Of a stretch of DNA of 64,000 nucleotides, positions 31,881 through 44,719 are shown one piece after another. Position numbers and translations under genes: made by a program. The stretch is from Spongilla lacustris (lineage: Eukaryota > Porifera > Demospongiae > Spongillida > Spongillidae). A model generated the notes under the pieces. The model had not been told where the DNA came from, did not search any database, and saw only the letters and a program-made list of their open reading frames with translations. Location: assembly GCA_949361645.1 (NCBI GenBank), contig OX442420.1, positions 3,455,882 through 3,519,881 on the forward strand, given 5' to 3'. Every line of letters starts with the position of its first letter. The stretch's first letter is position 1.

Positions 31881-34480
31881 TTATGTATGCAAAGAAAATT
31901 GTTATGTTAGAATGATTAATTTCTGATGTGGCAAAAATGATCAGCCTCCTCCTCTTGACTTTACAACATACATATGGTCGACCTGTATTGTAAACACTAA
32001 AAATAATAATAAATAATAAATTCAGTTCAGTAATAAGATTGGTCCAGCAAACACCAGTGGTGTTCGATCTATCATTAAGCACAGCCACTGGAAGAGCTTT
32101 CTGCCATTAAGGTTGCTATGAAACGTTTCATATAAAAGCAAATGTCTTTAACACATCAATGTACGGAACTTAAGAAAGGCACTCAAAACTATTGAAGCAT
32201 TACAGACCTGCGTATTGAGTTAAATAAAGTTTCAAGAAACTCAGCTGCTAGCTTATGCTATTACACCCTTTAACCACTAGGTTGGGAGCAGCATACTACA
32301 TCCATCATTTGGATCCCAGACTCTGCATGGTGCTATCTGAGAAAGGTTTCAAATTACTCTTGAGACTGCTGGTGTTGATTGCTCAGCCTCCACAGTTCAT
32401 AAAGAATAGGATGACATACTAGTGTATGGCAAAACGTATCTTAACCTAGTCCTAGTCCAAGAAGGATGCAAAACAATATGGTGGAAGCTTTACAATTTCT
32501 GTGATGCCCACAAGTGGAGCAATATACTTACCACTGGCAATGGGCATCTGGAGCATGTATGCTCAAAACTGAACTAACCAACAAACCTGTCTAAGGGGAC
32601 TCAACTTGACAATCTAATATTGATGGCCCCTGTGATGCAACTGGCTCATTGCACTATTGTTGGAAGAATAGCTATGTCAAGTAAATCAACCACAGGGTAG
32701 AAGAGTTTCAGTTATTACCACCACGCTTGATGGAGATGGCGTTGAGGAGTTTGTGTTTGATGATTGGATTGAATGAATTACTACTGAGTCTGACTGAACC
32801 AATTTTCCCTCATTTTCATGCATCTGTTTTGAATTGATACTACATTTATATGTGCTTGTGTAATGAAATACATCTAATGCAAATGTGGCTAAATAGTGGT
32901 ATTGAAAATATCATCCAGTTGTTGTCAGTACAAAACTCCCGTTATCCAGACATTAGAATGAACTTAATGGAAGCACTGCTCCATACTTCCTGTTCAACTG
33001 GAATAGGGTGAAGTGGTGATCCTTCCTTCACAAAAGTGGCATCATGTGCTGTCTGACATAGCTCACTGTTTCATACAAAATTTGAAACATCTTCCTAGTA
33101 GAACCTTTGCCAATCTGTTTGAACCTTTTATCAAACCCCAAATAGCTTGCTACAGGTATAGGTATATCTAAGCAACTGCTGAACATATACCTTCGGGGAG
33201 AGAATGACAGCACTCATCATCCTCTGTCGCCATCATCAATCACTCAAACAGATTATTGAGACTTGTACTTCATGCAATACCACTATCATCTCTATGTAAA
33301 TGTTATTATTATTATTATTATTATTTTGGGGGAGGAGGGGGGGGGGGGGGGGAAATGATATACGAAAACACTTCAAATACTGCAGGCAGTGAAGAAAAAT
33401 GGGTGTGGGGACATTTTACCATGGCGAGTCATTTTTGTCCTAGTGGATAGGCACAAAATGAAACTCTCTACCTTATATGCTCTGAAGGACGTAGACCTTT
33501 GCCTAAGATCAACATTGCATTCACACTCACTAGAGCATCAGCGTAGGAAGGAGTTTAAAAGTGTTGGGACAAACTTTGATGGTCATCATGAGGAGGGTTA
33601 TGGAGAGGGGTACCCCTCCCACCCAGCACCCAGCCAGCTAGGGGAGTGCTGTGCCCCAGAAGCAATGCTTTTTGCATTTAAAGACGTTACAAAACTATGC
33701 TAGAATCAGTGCAATTCATTACAAATTACGCATTTAAATGTAGTATCGCTGGTGTAAAAGTGGGGGAGCATTTGCCCCCCCTGCCCCCCCCCCCCCCCCC
33801 CTTTTCATATGCCACTGTAGAGTGCACAGAAGGTTAATGCAGCTATTTAAACTTCGCCACTTATGCAGTCCTCCACTTCCGTGATTCTTGTTTTTCATGT
33901 AGTACGATTTCAGGTAAGTGCCAGTGCATATGGGACTAATTTGACACTCTTTACATACATATAAGGAAGGAGTGGTCCCCACCCTTTTCCTTTTTACTAG
34001 ATACTATGATCCGACCTCGCAAACACTCCCGTTTGGTGTCAGGCTTTTGCTCCTTTAGAAATGAAAGAAGGGGAGGGAGGAGAACCCTCCCTCCATATGT
34101 AAGGTACATTAAATTAGCCTCATCCCTATTTAAAAGTACCCTGCTATTAATTACATTGTGCACTGGCAGGCACTTCATCAATGTATTGTTTTTGAACTGC
34201 ACGAAATACCCAACTTAGTAAGATAAAGTTGACTTGCTGTCAGATTCATCACAGTGGGCCCTTCCCCCTTACTTTATTTGAGAGTAGTCCTTTTTAATCA
34301 GGTGGTTTTCAGAATTTGGAGGGGAGGGGGGGGGGGGGACTGCATACATAAATGCCAAAAATTCACTGCATGTTTATAAGTGGGGTTGGCAGAAGAAGAA
34401 AATCCTTCCAAATTCATACCATATGGGCAACTGTATAAATGATATGTGGAAGGATAGCAAAGAGTCTGTGAGGTGTGCAC
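31881..34480. other. Intergenic with G/C homopolymer runs
   Basis: No gene is recognised. Poly-G at 33340-33352, poly-C at 33787-33801 and poly-G at 34322-34339 mark probable ends of small DNA transposons. Text around 33600-33680 (CCCCTCCCACCCAG ... AGAAGCAATGCTTTTTGCAT) is related to 47865-48010. Confidence 0.35.
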
Positions 34481-35010
34481 TAGCTGCACTGACATGTTTA
34501 AAGGTATGCAATTCGTCTTCATTGAGTTTCACAAAGCCCAATGTACATTCATTGAGGAGAAATACATCTTCCAATGTTGCCTTTGCAGCTTTGCTTCACC
34601 CTGGAAGGCAGCGTCTTTCTCTGCAGCAGGTGCTGGAGCATCTTGCACCTGCCTTGTTTCATTGATACCTTTCACTGCTGTCTGTGCTGTCAACAGTGCA
34701 TGTAACTTTTCATGGTGTTCTGATAGATCAACATTACTGCCAATGTGGTGGTTAAAAGCAATCACCTTCTGCTCTCATCTTGAAAAAATTAATAAAAGCA
34801 GGAGAGAATAGCAATAGTCCTCTCTCTGGGTTTCATTTGAGGGGTAGAAAAGTTTATGATTTGGCAATTGAGGCTTTTGTAACTTCTGGTATACTCTGGT
34901 ACTATTGTCACTCATCCAGTGACACACATTATACTCTACAAAATCATATAGGCATACATCTGGCAGTGTTTTGGGTCTACCCTCCAAAATATGTTTGGAG
35001 CCAGGATTAG
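34480..35010 (-). pseudogene. Helitron (Rep/PIF1-like helicase) relic
   Basis: The minus strand 34987-34775 reads LEGRPKTLPDVCLYDFVEYN, YQKLQKPQLPNHKLFYPSNE and TQREDYCYSLLLLLIF. After a break, 34765-34529 reads LSEHHEKLHALLTAQTAVKG and INETRQVQDAPAP, then LNEDELHTFKHV in another frame. This is the stretch just before the helicase domain in Helitron replicases. The Walker A region is missing and stops are present, so it is an inactive fragment. Confidence 0.65.
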
Positions 35011-35104
35011 TCAGCCCCAGACCAATGAGGTGATAAAGCTTGGATGTAAGAACTTCCTCCGATCACATTGAGACACTTCACGGGTTGAACTTGGATTATG
35101 CAGG

Positions 35105-35240
35105 GGGAATGGCCAAGGGGGTAAGGGGTGTGGTCTTGGAGGTAAGAGGTTTGGCCAAGGAGGTAAGGGGTGTGACCAAAGAGGTAAGAGGTGTGGCCAA
35201 GCAGGTAAGGAGTGTGGCCAAGAAGGTAAGGGGTGAGTGC
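35105..35240. repeat. Minisatellite, 21-bp unit
   Basis: About six imperfect copies of GTGTGGCCAAGGAGGTAAGGG. The frame through it (VRGVAKE-type heptads) has no other support as coding. Confidence 0.9.
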
Positions 35241-35249
35241 ATATAGCTC

Positions 35250-36720
35250 ATTGTGTGCCCCTACATAATGAAAAAACCATCCTCATCTTTAAGCACTGCT
35301 CAAGGCACTAGCTGATGTGGTCTATGAACACTTACAGACAAGGAAGCCACACAGCATGCACCAAAGCATATGTGACCACACACCCAGGAGTAAGCCCTAC
35401 CCCCAGAAATGAAACTCATTCCATAATCTGTTTGCATGCATATGTTCAAATGATCTCCAAATGGACTGCATAAAAATGAACGAAAAAAACAAAAGGATTC
35501 CTCCCAAATTTAACATGCATGGAAAATAATTAGACAACCAAAATCAATTTTCACATAGAGAGATTGTGTGAGAACAAGTGTACAATAATTGAAAGGAAGA
35601 GGTTGTACCATTATGACAATATACTGTTTTGTTACCATAGAATTTAAATTTAAGAACCAGAAGGTGGATCTTGCTGGACATAAATTTAGATTGTGTATAT
35701 ATACATATACACAATCTAAATATTGCCATGTGAACACTTTTAAATAACACTCCATAGTACGCAATGATTATGTCGTCAGGATGCTTTATTTATATATCTG
35801 ATACCTGGAGATGTTCTTCCAGAATATTCTAAAGCCATTGGTATAATGGCACTCTTTAAAACTGAGTTATAAGAGACGATGGAGAAGAAAAATGAGTATG
35901 GGAATGAGAACAACATGAGCTTTCATAGGTGGTGGAGCCTGGAGAGCAAGTGGGGAGTGGTAAATCAAAGTCTACAGTAGAGACGCTATATATGCATCAA
36001 GAAACCACTTAACCTAAAAAACTGAATAATGTTTGGTTTAGGTAATATAGTTTTTTTGTTGTTTACCAACCATAACTATTTTATGCTATTACAAAATGTC
36101 ATGCAAGGATTTGAACAATCTCGTTTTTAACCTCCATAAAATTAATTTTTAATAGTACAGATTTATGTAAAGGCATTTTTTCAAGATTTGAACTTCTCCA
36201 TGTTGGTACATCAGTGTACATCTGGGACTGACTTAAAACACCACAAATGAATCCATTTTATTGTAATGCTGCCAGCTGAGTATCAGCCTCTTTTTTAATT
36301 ATATGTGCAGAAGGATGAAAGGATGTTTAGTACATAAATTTAACAATGCAACGTCTCAAGCTAAATGTGTGGCATGCATTGCCTTTTTTCCATCACTCTA
36401 ACTTTGAAGTAGCCCTCTTTGCTTCTTATTTCAAGTGTTGGTTGTTTTCAAGTTAGAATAAAGTGATTTGCAATACCTATATAGATCAAAGACCATACAA
36501 CCAGTACATGCAGTATCGTTAATATCTTTTTTAATCTGCAGCAACATTTACATCATGGACATGAAAATACCATTCACGTAATCTAGTGTCAGGAAGGTCA
36601 CATCAGCAAGGAATATAAAATAAATCAAATCATTAATTAAAATAGTGAAAATGAGATGTGTAGACTGAGTTGTAAACAGTTGCTTAAGGTTCAATGCCGA
36701 CATAGTATTGTCAATACATT
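35250..36720. other. Intergenic 3' of GAREM-like copy 2
   Basis: No gene seen. A 38-bp palindrome of the ATTTAGATTGTGTATAT type lies at 35684-35721. Confidence 0.4.
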
Positions 36721-36723
36721 GTT

Positions 36724-36942
36724 TCAAGGTAAGTACGGATCTTCTCTTTGTAAAATATTCCTTGCTGAATGTTTCCCTGAAATGACTTTGAGAAGTCGTA
36801 TGCGATGCAGCTTAACATCAATATTCAAATCCTTTTGAAGCATGCTGTCATCAAGCTCCAAAAAAAGCATTCCATCAATTCTTTCCTTTATGAAGCTTTC
36901 AACATATTGATTAAGTCCCATGGTTGTGAGAAGGTGCGTTAT
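36724..36942 (-). CDS. GAREM-like copy 2, exon 2: SAM domain and stop
   Basis: A 219-nt exon after a TTCCTTGCAG acceptor, phase 0, identical in length to the copy 1 exon. It encodes ITHLLTTMGLNQYVESFIKE, RIDGMLFLELDDSMLQKDLN and a HRIRLLKVISG helix, a complete SAM domain, ending EDPYLP-stop. The 3' UTR beyond is related to that of copy 1. Confidence 0.85.
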   Translation of the reverse strand: MTHLLTTMGLNQYVESFIKERIDGMLFLELDDSMLQKDLNIDVKLHRIRLLKVISGKHSARNILQREDPYLP

Positions 36943-37673
36943 CTGCAAGGAATGCAAATTTGTGGAAAACAATTGTTAGTGGTGGTCGGTTTGATTACCT
37001 AACACCTAACATGTACATTAGTTCCAATACCACAAATCAGTGAAGTAAGTTAAAGAAAAACGTTTTTCAAATGCTTAATTGCTGTTGTATATTGTGACTG
37101 AAAGTAATTGTAAATAAATTTAAGATTCTGCAATCAGGTGGAGTTAACAGTACGTAGTTCTTAAATTTTGTCTGGAAGCAGGAAGTATATTTCATTCCCT
37201 AAATTCAAACTATAGTTCATAGATTGTTATACCAACACATTTAGTACTGTGTGCATTTGACCAAACACTAATCAAAGACAAAATCAAGATCAATATTTAA
37301 GTGTAAAATAGTGCCTTCCAGTATTAATTAACGGTTAATGTCTAGATGTTTTCTTCCATTTTGGATGGGTTGGTGCATGTTCTAAGCTGTAAATTTCTTC
37401 CTACTTCTTCCCACAACAGTTTAGTACATTTTTTTTTATTGAAGAAAATTTGAAATTTTTTTGATCGTACAATATCTGTAAAACCTTGATAATATTACCC
37501 AAAATTTGTACTTAATATTGGTGCTCAAATGCCTAGCTATAGGCAAGTATTATAAATCAGATTAATTTATACTGTTGTAGATATGTAATTGTTTCTATTA
37601 ATTCTTTTCTTGTGTGCATATAGATTTTCAACATCCATACTGCCTTTCTCATAAATGTGTACTTAGTACCAAC

Positions 37674-39197
37674 CTCACTTGAAGACATCTTTGAAACATA
37701 TTGCTGGTTCCTTTCTGCAATAGTACTCTCATCTTCAGGTTCAGTATCACTTATTCCAATTGCCACTTGCACATTTTTTAGCATCAGGCTCAGATTCTTA
37801 ACTTGAAGTTGTATGCCATCTATCCTTTCTACTTTTTTTTGCATGACCTCAATCACATTTTGCAGCTCCTGAAACTTGATAGTCAAAGCTTTGACATCTG
37901 AAACAGTTTGAGTAGGCATAGAAGTATTACTCTCCATTTTGACATAGGATGCTGTGTCAGGCACAATGTTTGGTGCCTGTGGGTTTAATGCTAATGGTGG
38001 ACTGTCATCTCCTGTTGTTGATGAAGGGGTCAACAATGATGATTGTGGGGGTACTGGAGGAAGTGGTCTACCTAATGTTGATGCTTTGGGGACCTGTTGT
38101 TCTGAGCTTTGCATTCCGGGATGTAAATATGAACCATGAGATATATAATCATAATCTTTAACTGGCTGAATACCATCAGTTTCGTATCCTTCCCTAATGC
38201 CTGAATACAACTGTGACTGTATACAATAATTCTCTTCAGTATTTGCATCCTTCATGAATTGAACATATTTTGGGTTGTACTTTTGTAGCACACTACAGGC
38301 ATTCTCGTTTAGTGTTTGCTGCATATCTGGGGACTCCATGATAGATATTTTTACTTCAGGAATATCAATTGGAATTTCCATGATTGTTTCAGTGAACTCA
38401 GGATCAGGAAGAACTGGAGATGCAAGAAGAGTTGTTTCAGTAGATGTTTTCATTAGTGTGATCACTGAAGCAATAAAGTGCTGTGGCATTGCTTGGGTAT
38501 GCCGCTTTATATCAGCTTTTTGTGTATAGATACAAACCTCACAGGGAAACAAATCTGGCACATGTGTTATATACTCAGGAAGATAAAGGTGGAGGTTATT
38601 AGGATTTGTTGTGAACTGAGCTTTACAATCTAATGGAAGTATCTTCTGTATGGATGATTTGATGCTGTAGACTATCAAAGTTTCTTGTGCACCCTTTCCC
38701 TTAATGATAAGCAATTCTCTGTCATTAATAGAGCACTTCTGATTTGTCCAATTTGTCATGCAGCATACAAGCTTTGGGAGAATTCTGGCTTCAATAAGAT
38801 CTGCTACACTTTTGAACGTGAAACCTTTCAATGCTTCATCAACGTTATTGTTAGGATTGTACAATAGGCTGAACTCAAGAGCAGAATTAATAGGTATGCT
38901 GAAATTTGCTGAAGATACACTTGCATTAACAATTTTAGTGTGCTTTACAAAATGGACATTCAGCCTATCAAATGCTGAAAGAGTTATACGACTACTTTCA
39001 CCAAGGTATCCAGTCTGTACCTGAATGCTGATAGGTAGCTGATCTGAAAATCGCTCTACAAATTCGACGAGAGAAAGGCTTTCTGTAAGCTTCTGTTTGT
39101 TGGCCTCAGCTGTACAAACTGCCACACTATGTCGGAAGCTTTTGATAATTGATTTCTTTCTTCGAGGTACTGATGGAGGTTGCGATTCTTTTGCCAT
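37674..39197 (-). CDS. GAREM-like CABIT adaptor, copy 2, exon 1
   Basis: A 508-codon exon starting at ATG 39197 and ending at GAG|GTTGGT, the same phase-0 junction as copy 1; the intron is 36943-37673. It keeps the full layout: PxxPxR at residues 8-13, CABIT at about 45-240, SH3 ligand RPLPPVPP (377-384), YVKM (418-421) and a coiled coil at about 435-480. Oddities: the CABIT signature reads LPLDCKAQF, so the usual Gly is Ala, and YVKM lacks the Asn that makes the copy 1 motif a Grb2-type site. It is shorter than copy 1 between the proline motif and YxxM. The frame is intact, so it is probably functional. Confidence 0.85.
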
Positions 39198-39965
39198 CCT
39201 ACAATTTAATGAAGAACAGTTTTTGTTAGTGTTGATGCAAAATATATAGTGCTCATATTGACTAAGGTAAAAGCTAATTACAATACTGACAATCTGGTTC
39301 TTCTTTTTTTTTTACCAATACAGATTGCTCAACTCAGCAAAACACAAGATGATACATTTAACATTGCTGGTATGCTTTGCACCCATTTTTAAACTGCCCA
39401 ATGAACCTTGCCTATTTTGCTCTAATCTTTTTTTTTTTTTAAGGATTTATAGTCCGCAGATGATGTACGTTTAACCCCGTATAATACATGTATTTTGGAT
39501 TTAGTGATACAAGGTGCATGGGAATTATTCAAGATCATGGGCGCCCCCAGCATTTCTGGAAGGGCCCCATTCAATATATTCACGTGACGTGGCCGTTACT
39601 CGTTCTTCAATAATCTGAGTGTTCTCTTGTGTTTTCAAGCGCACAGTGATAGCGGAGCGATCTGATTGGCCATGAGTATCGTGCAATTCAGCGGGATATA
39701 TCGTTTTCATACCTAACCGCGTGTGGTTTATGGTTGGTTGATTGATGCTAGAGTAGTTAATGTTTTCTGTCTACTTGACTCCACTACTCAGTAAACGTGC
39801 CAATACTTTACATTAGACGGTATCATAACATTGATGTCGATCTGCCACATGTAGGTCATGCATTAACATCGAACAGTTACTTGTAGCAGAGATATATTGT
39901 GCCTGATGCATATTCACTATAATGTGCATATTTATAGCCATATAGTGGGGAGAGAAGTTTGAATT
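39198..39965. other. Upstream flank of GAREM-like copy 2
   Basis: Non-coding as far as I can see; it probably includes the promoter and 5' UTR. An acceptor-like TTGTAG sits immediately before the ATG at 39197, so an upstream non-coding exon is possible. Confidence 0.4.
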
Positions 39966-40559
39966 TATCCGAAATTGCCCTCGGCGCCTCCTTGCAAAAC
40001 CAGGAGCAGGAGCAGGAGCAGGAGTTGCTTCCTATAAAACCAGGATCAGGAGCAGGAGTTGATACCTAAAACCAGGATCAGGAGTGGGAGTAGGAGCAGG
40101 AGTTGCTACCCAAAACCAGGAGCAGGAGCAAAAGTTCATACCATATTAGCAGGAGCAGTATGCCTTATGAGCAAGAGTGCACATGTGTGGCCTCATTAAG
40201 TTTAAGCTGTGTGGCGGGTGCTGTAGCATACCATTTTCTATGCATGCGTGCATGTCTGTAATATTAGTAAAATTTATTTCTCCACATTTCTGAATATCCA
40301 ATACATGAACAGAAACTGATTTGTTTTCTATTCAGTTCCACAAGGATGAACTTTGACAAATTTTGCAGTGGTCCAGACTGCCCTCCGCATTATTAAAAAA
40401 GTGAACTCGTGAGCTCTACTGCATGAAAAACAAGAGTTTTTTTTTTTTCTTTTACAAATGTTGCAAAACAATGCACTGTTGTTAATTGCATGAGTATCCT
40501 GCATTTTTTAGCCAGAGCCCCTAGCAGCTAAGCTCGATAATTCCTTTTGATATTGCTTC

Positions 40560-40840
40560 TTTCCACACCTATATGTGTCCCACTGGCTGTGGAAGCCTAT
40601 GGGTGTAGGGGGACTGAAGCCAGGCAACACTTGGCAAGATTGGCTTCTCGTCAGAGCACAAGATACAATCTTTCAAAGCCCCAAGCTATTGCCAGTCGAA
40701 GTCTCAGTTTGACCCTGGTCAGGGCAAATGTTATAGCTCTACTGTCCTGTTTTGTGTCCTTCCATCCTGTAGTATATACATTGCTTTTAATAATTTGTAT
40801 TGTCATAATGATTTCGTAAAGAAAGTAATAATAATAATAA
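40560..40840 (+). pseudogene. REL-type LINE 3' end inside the foldback element
   Basis: Decodes to CVPLAVEAYGCRGTEARQHL, ARLASRQSTRYNLSKPQAIA and LSLTLVRANVIALLSC, the conserved C-terminus of the group. A (TAA)5 tail ends at about 40840. It is 5'-truncated. Confidence 0.65.
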
Positions 40841-41689
40841 TAGCTTTATATGCCATATAGAACATTTAGAGTTTGTGTTGAGCGTCAAGTTAGTGTGTGG
40901 TTGGTCACTGCCTTAATTAGTGTACACTAGTTTAAACGGACTAGCAGAGAAGCACAAGAGTTGCAGGTACATACTCTGTATCATGCACATGGGGCAAGTA
41001 TGGGTCATACTTAAAGAGAATTCCAGTGTCCAGGTAGACAGTTAAAGTAAGAATGTCTGGTGGTGTTCTAGCGAGAAGAGTGATATGAGGATGAGTGTAT
41101 TTTGTTAGTAGATGATGAGTTATCTTTGTGCATGCAGGCTTTATCAGGAAGGAGCATCGCATTTCACCGCTACATACATGCATGCATGCATCATGCAGTA
41201 AACTGCATGTGCTAGGAGAAATAAATTGAGCATGGTTTTATAATGGGCTCTCTGATGTATATATATATAATATTATAATTATAATTATATATATATACTA
41301 TACATCTGATCTATATATACAGTACTATTCTTTGCTTTTGAGATTGTCATTAAAATTTTCAGAGTGCATACATGCCAAAATGATATACTATTATAGTATG
41401 CAGCACATAGCACATAGCACCCGTCATAAGAGCTTAAACAGGAACTAAATAGAAAACAAATCAGTTTCTGTTAATCTATTGGGTATGGAGAAATAAATGC
41501 ACTCAGACATGCGGAGTGCACGCAAGCATAGAAAATGGTATACCATACAGCACCCGCCACACGCGAGCTTAAACTTAATGAGGCCACACATCCACACATA
41601 TGCACTCTTGCTCATAAGGTATACTGCGCCTGCTCATTTGAGATTTTAGGTATGAACTCCTGCTGCTCCTGCTCTTGACTTTACTGAGG

Positions 41690-42130
41690 TAGTAACTCCT
41701 GCTCCTGCTCCTGGTTTTAGGTAGCAACTCCTGCTCCTGCAACCTGGTTTTAGGTAGCAACTCCTGCTCCTGCTCCTGGTTTTAGGTAGCAACTCCTGCT
41801 CCTGCTCCTGGTTTTAGGTAGCAACTCCTGCTCCTGCTCCTGGTTTTAGGTAGCAACTCCTGCTCCTGCTCCTGGTTTTAGGTAGCAACTCCTGCTCCTG
41901 CTCCTGGTTTTAGGTAGCAACTCCTGCTCCTGCTCCTGGTTTTAGGTAGCAACTCCTGCTCCTGCTCCTGGTTTTAGGTAGCAACTCCTGCTCCTGCTCC
42001 TGGTTTTAGGTAGCAACTCCTGCTCCTGCTCCTGGTTTTAGGTAGCAACTCCTGCTCCTGCTCCTGGTTTTAGGTAGCAACTCCTGCTCCTGCTCCTGGT
42101 TTTAGGTAGCAACTCCTGCTCCTACTCCTG
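41690..42130. repeat. 32-bp minisatellite (right foldback arm)
   Basis: About 14 near-identical head-to-tail units of TGGTTTTAGGTAGCAACTCC plus TGCTCCTGCTCC. Units are highly uniform, so the array is young or recently homogenised. Confidence 0.95.
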
Positions 42131-42150
42131 CTTATAGCTACACCCGGGGC

Positions 42151-42800
42151 ACTTTTTATCAGATGTGCACACCACCGTACTACTTTTTTTTTTCAGACAC
42201 AGTGGGTATGGCAATGATGTATGATCTTCTTATCGACCATGCAGCTATTACGTATAGTACGTATGTACATGTACAAGGATTAATAATCCACCATGCAGGT
42301 ATATATAATAAGATGGCAACAAAGCCTATCCGTAATTGTGCCTGGTGTCAATTCAAATTGAATTACACTGAGCAGTTACAAGAAAATATGTGATGAACTG
42401 GTAATTTGTGTTCACAGTACACTACCTGGATGGTTAACTTTGGATGGATGTGATGTTCTGTGCTTAAAATACGGACATGTAACTCACTCTACTGTGTAGG
42501 ATATGCACACTTTTAGTTATTCGTGGTTTGAGGCAATCATTAAAATGACAAGGGTACCAACATCAGTGACAAAAGAAAACCAGGTTACAGTATTTGTCAC
42601 TGTCTCACGCTGCAGCCTTTCTTACAACTGAGCTGTCAAATACAAAAGTGGGGTGTGCTATTATTGCTAAAGTGCAAAGTTTATTGTTAGCATAATGTTT
42701 CTACAAGATTATTGTTAACACACAGTTTCTACAAGAGTGCTTATTGTTACTACAAGTCGTCATGTACAATGATTGAAAGGGGAGAGAGGCTGATTGCCCA
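42151..42800. other. Intergenic, nothing recognised
   Basis: No gene, element or structured repeat seen. Confidence 0.4.
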
Positions 42801-42957
42801 ATTCCTGAGATCAAGACAGCAGTGCTTTTGCATCAGCTCTGACAAGAACTAGGTGTAACCTGCCATAGAAGGCTTGGGCCATCAAGCAAGCCAGGTAAAG
42901 TTGGACTGTTTTTTCTGCATGGTCCCAGCAGGCATACCCAGTAGCAATAGAGCAAGG
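42800..42957 (-). pseudogene. REL-type LINE C-terminal scrap
   Basis: The minus strand reads AFYGRLHLVLVRADAKALLS at about 42875-42815, the final helix of the group. A G run (42958-42976) interrupts it on the 5' side. Confidence 0.5.
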
Positions 42958-43079
42958 GGGGGGGGGGGGGGGGGGGCAGAAGCATCATTGAGTGCCTCAC
43001 AAGTTACATCTGTGCATCTGCATCAATTAAGTCTGCTGAGTTACATGGCCACCTCAGTGTGCCATTGAGAAGAGCCAAC

Positions 43080-43850
43080 ACATGTGCTATCCTGCTCATG
43101 CCTACCTATTTTTTTAGATCAACATAATTGCAGTCACATGCATGCACTCTTTCATTTGCAAGGTTTAATTCCTTAGTTATCTGACGTGTTTGTACTACCT
43201 GAATTGCAAGCGCATGCAGTTACATGCTCGTATAGAGTATAGAGTTCCTTTGTTTGCATGATTTAATCGTCATACTGGTGAGATTGACATTATCAAACTG
43301 AGTACTTTACAATACTCACCAATGAGCACCAATATGGCAGACTAGTTAGGGAATTAATATTATTATATCACACGATGAATGGGCTACCCAGTGTGCACAT
43401 TTATATGCATTTCTTACTTAGCTTCATCGAAGCTTTCAACTTAATTGGAAATGTTATCATTCCCATATGTACATGTGTCAGATTTCTTGAGTATCTATAC
43501 TATGCCATATGGAATATTTGTGCATGGGAGTTGGAGAAAGCAGGGTATGTACTAAGTAGTGTTGTGCTATTTCTCAGTATGTCGATACATGTACGATAAT
43601 TCAGACCACTCAAGTCTCACAAGCTTGAGCCTCATGCATACAGAGCCCACATCTGATTCTCATGCTCTCACACCTAACACATTTGCTCCCACGCATACGG
43701 CTTTTAGTTATTGTATTTAAAACTTTTACTGAACTAAAATTTCATCATGGCTTACGGTAAAATTATTTATAATTTAATCCAAAAGCATAGAAACAGCAAT
43801 TACACATGCATATACATGCAATTAAATCAATTTTATAATTCTATTTTTAA
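43080..43850. other. Intergenic, nothing recognised
   Basis: AT-rich spacer; the small ORF at 43375-43599 has no recognisable domain. Confidence 0.4.
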
Positions 43851-43869
43851 AGCAACCTGATGGTGTCTC

Positions 43870-44210
43870 AATTGACCCTTGGAAGTGTGGGATGCAACAT
43901 GTCCTGATACTTTTGCACCATCTTACTCCACACTTGCTGCACAGCACGTTGGAGCAGTTGCTCAAAAAACGAAAGATAAGAAGATACAGAAATATAAACA
44001 CCTTGACTCATGCCACTTTTTCACTCCAGTCGCAATAGGAACGACTGTAGTGTTTAGACCAAGGACAACTGTGTTCTTTAAAGAGTTCATCCATTGGTTG
44101 AGGCAGGTGTCTGGTGAAGCTAACTCCTTTGCATATCTAACCCAGAGGCTATCAGTTGCAACGGGGCAATGCAGCTTCCATGTTTGGGACAATGAAAGTG
44201 TATTATGAAG
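43870..44210 (+). pseudogene. C-terminal relic of a second LINE type
   Basis: Open frame with VWDATCPDTFAPSYSTLAAQ, VGAVAQKTKDKKIQKYKHL, HFFTPVAIGTTVVF and LTQRLSVATGQCSF. This is the C-terminal layout WDVTVPDT...KYxxL...FxPVAIET...LxQRxSVA of another group of invertebrate LINE polyproteins with a restriction-like endonuclease. No start and no RT are left; it is a fragment. Confidence 0.6.
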
Positions 44211-44259
44211 ATGAAGAATTTTTTGCATAAGTTTGTTTGTGCTATAATATATGCATGTT

Positions 44260-44700
44260 ATTGCAGAAGGTCTCAACAAGCTAAGGGAATGCAAGTCCAC
44301 CCCAAATTCCTGACATTTGGGACCATTAGAAAGTAACTTGCGGGTCTCTGCAGCTATACATGCTGCACCAGACATTTGGCTTGAACCCCTTAATATGGCT
44401 GGGCACAGTGGCGATGTTACTGTTACATCAAATGCTACAGTCTTGCCACCCAGCAATGATCATATCTGCAGGTCTGGATTGGCTGTTGATCTCTGATAAG
44501 AGCTTGGCCTTTCTCTATGCTCACACTCAGATGAGTTTGTCAACAGATGTTCACAATGACTTCATGCAAGTGATTCTGCCTCACCACCACATCTCTCCAG
44601 CTTAATTTCAGCGTGGTGATCCACGGAATCAATAGCAGCATCAGGGCAAAAGGGGCACCCAGTCCCAACAACACCCACACCTAGCCACTACCTCACTGCT
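44260..44700 (-). pseudogene. REL-type LINE C-terminal relic
   Basis: The minus strand reads, with breaks, SQSRPADMIIAGW, VAFDVTVTSPLCPAILRGSS and SGAACIAAETRKLLSNGPKC, very close to the same region of the intact 1272-aa protein. Frameshifts and stops make it inactive. Confidence 0.65.
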
Positions 44701-44719
44701 CATTGAAATGTAATGAATT

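Larger units (their letters stand above)
39970..42150. mobile_element. Foldback-type element with minisatellite arms
   Basis: The left arm (39990-40345) and right arm (41437-42140) are inverted counterparts. Outward from the centre each has GGAACT..AATAGAAAACAAAT, then AAATGGTAT..ACAGCACCCGCCACAC, then TTAATGAGGCCACACAT and CTCTTGCTCATAAGG, then a minisatellite of a 32-bp unit (GGTTTTAGGTAGCAACTCCT plus GCTCCT repeats). The right array is much longer (about 14 units) than the left (3-4). Long inverted repeats built of tandem subunits are the mark of foldback transposons. The central part holds a LINE relic. Confidence 0.7.

Noticed and set aside
41690..42130. CRISPR-like regular array
   Set aside because: Units are contiguous and wholly identical with no variable spacers; it is a minisatellite in a eukaryotic foldback arm.
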